6,626 nucleotides of DNA from Rhodospirillaceae bacterium. GTDB lineage: Bacteria > Pseudomonadota > Alphaproteobacteria > UBA828. A program made the position numbers and the translations under genes. The stretch lies in NCBI GenBank assembly GCA_028819955.1, contig JAPPKP010000358.1:1-6626 (forward strand). Direction: 5' to 3'. Shown here piece after piece: positions 5,748 through 6,626 of this stretch. The notes below the pieces were generated by a model. It saw only the letters and a list, made by a program, of their open reading frames with translations, ran no database searches and was not told where the DNA came from. Each line of letters opens with the position of its first letter. Positions within the stretch are counted from its first letter, which is position 1.

Positions 5748-6626
5748 ATGGCCACCGTCTCCCTCAGGGACATCGTGAAGGTGTACGGCAGGGATATCGC
5801 CGTGCGCGGCATCGATCTCGACATTCCGGACAAGGCGCTCGTGGTGCTGGTCGGCCCCTCCGGCTGCGGCAAGTCGACGACGTTGCGCATGATCGCGGGA
5901 CTGGAGAGCATCTCCTACGGCGAGCTGCGCGTGGACGGCCGGCTGGTGAACGAGGTGCCCGCGCGCGATCGCGGCGTCGCCATGGTGTTCCAGTCGTACG
6001 CGCTCTACCCGCACATGAACGTGCGCCAGAACCTGGAGTTCTCGCTCAAGCTCGCCAAGCTGCCGCGCCCGGAGATCGAGAAGAGGGTGTCGCGCGCCGT
6101 TGGGGTGCTGGAGCTTGCGCCCTATCTCGACCGCAAGCCGGCCCAGCTCTCCGGCGGGCAGCGCCAGCGCGTGGCGATGGGGCGGGCGATCTGCCGGGAG
6201 CCGGAGGTCTTCCTCTTCGACGAGCCGCTCTCCAATCTCGATGCCAAGCTGCGCAACCAGATGCGGGCCGAGATCAAGCGGCTCCAGCGGCGGCTCCAGG
6301 TCACGACCATCTACGTCACCCACGATCAGGTAGAGGCGATGACGCTGGCCGACGTCATCGTGGTCATGCGCGACGGCATCATCGAGCAGACCGGCACGCC
6401 GCTGGACGTCTTCGAGAACCCGGCCAACATCTTCGTGGCCGGGTTCATCGGCTCCCCTCAAATGAACTTCTTCGAAGGCGTGGTCGAAGCCACCGGCGGC
6501 GAGACCTTCGTGCAGGGCGAGCACCTGCGCCTGCCCGTGATGGCAGGCCGCTTCGCGACCGTCCCCGCCGCCGGAGAGCGCGTCGTGGCCGGGTTACGGC
6601 CGGGGGACATAGTGCCCGAAGGGCAC
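5748..6626 (+). CDS. ABC transporter ATP-binding protein, MalK/UgpC type (runs off the right edge)
   Basis: This is the cytoplasmic ATPase that powers a binding-protein-dependent importer, typically for sugars, polyols or glycerol-3-phosphate. The frame is open from the ATG at 5748 to the last base, giving 293 residues of a usual 350-370. Motifs are complete: Walker [10 protein letters not shown] (36-44), Q-loop Gln82 ([11 protein letters not shown]), signature LSGGQ (134-138), Walker B VFLFDE (154-159), D-loop SNLDA (162-166) and switch His192. After [11 protein letters not shown] (232-242) the MalK-type regulatory OB-fold begins, with GLRPGDI (282-288). This C-terminal domain marks the carbohydrate-uptake subfamily. 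No in-frame start or clear ribosome site lies upstream, so the ATG is the best choice. Permease and binding-protein genes are not in view, so the substrate is open. Confidence 0.93.
   Translation, partial: MATVSLRDIVKVYGRDIAVRGIDLDIPDKALVVLVGPSGCGKSTTLRMIAGLESISYGELRVDGRLVNEVPARDRGVAMVFQSYALYPHMNVRQNLEFSLKLAKLPRPEIEKRVSRAVGVLELAPYLDRKPAQLSGGQRQRVAMGRAICREPEVFLFDEPLSNLDAKLRNQMRAEIKRLQRRLQVTTIYVTHDQVEAMTLADVIVVMRDGIIEQTGTPLDVFENPANIFVAGFIGSPQMNFFEGVVEATGGETFVQGEHLRLPVMAGRFATVPAAGERVVAGLRPGDIVPEGH

Noticed and set aside
5577..6524. A 315-codon minus-strand frame across the ABC ATPase gene
   Set aside because: It is the antisense of a frame with complete Walker A, LSGGQ and Walker B motifs. The translation is His/Leu/Arg-rich shadow sequence.

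Overview
The window is GC-rich throughout (around 70% by eye) and uses G/C-ending codons heavily. Housekeeping genes (thrS, parE, a tRNA-Ala with anticodon CGC) lie beside a PhyH-type dioxygenase and a MalK/UgpC-type ABC ATPase. The gene types, promoter style (CTTGACA -35 boxes) and composition suggest an alphaproteobacterium, perhaps Rhodospirillales-like. No marker here allows a genus-level call.

Layout from left to right. The 5' part of thrS runs leftward off the window edge (1-452). A promoter-bearing gap of about 290 bp separates it from a divergently transcribed tRNA-Ala (739-814). Seventeen bases after the tRNA comes a 437-bp mobile-element remnant (832-1268). It has imperfect terminal inverted repeats and an in-frame, internally deleted IS1595-family transposase. 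A rightward NAD-dependent epimerase/dehydratase (extended SDR, 1369-2343) follows. It converges, with a 13-bp gap, on leftward parE, the topoisomerase IV subunit B gene (2357-4444). Upstream of parE are a good sigma70-type promoter, an imperfect palindrome and a short GC3-biased rightward frame. Next is a leftward phytanoyl-CoA dioxygenase family gene (4651-5577). It is divergent from a rightward ABC-transporter ATPase that runs off the right edge (5748-6626). The 170-bp gap between these two holds three copies of a 15-bp direct repeat.

How the genes relate. thrS, the tRNA and parE are core translation and DNA-topology functions with no obvious operon link to each other. The PhyH-type oxygenase and the ABC ATPase share one intergenic control region. 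They may be the edge of a small-molecule uptake and oxidation locus that continues to the right, but the substrate cannot be read from the sequence.

No CRISPR, defence island or clearly new multi-gene system is visible. The most noteworthy items are the MITE-like deleted IS1595 element with both ends kept, the triple repeat between phyH and the ABC gene, and two mutually exclusive hairpins in front of the tRNA.
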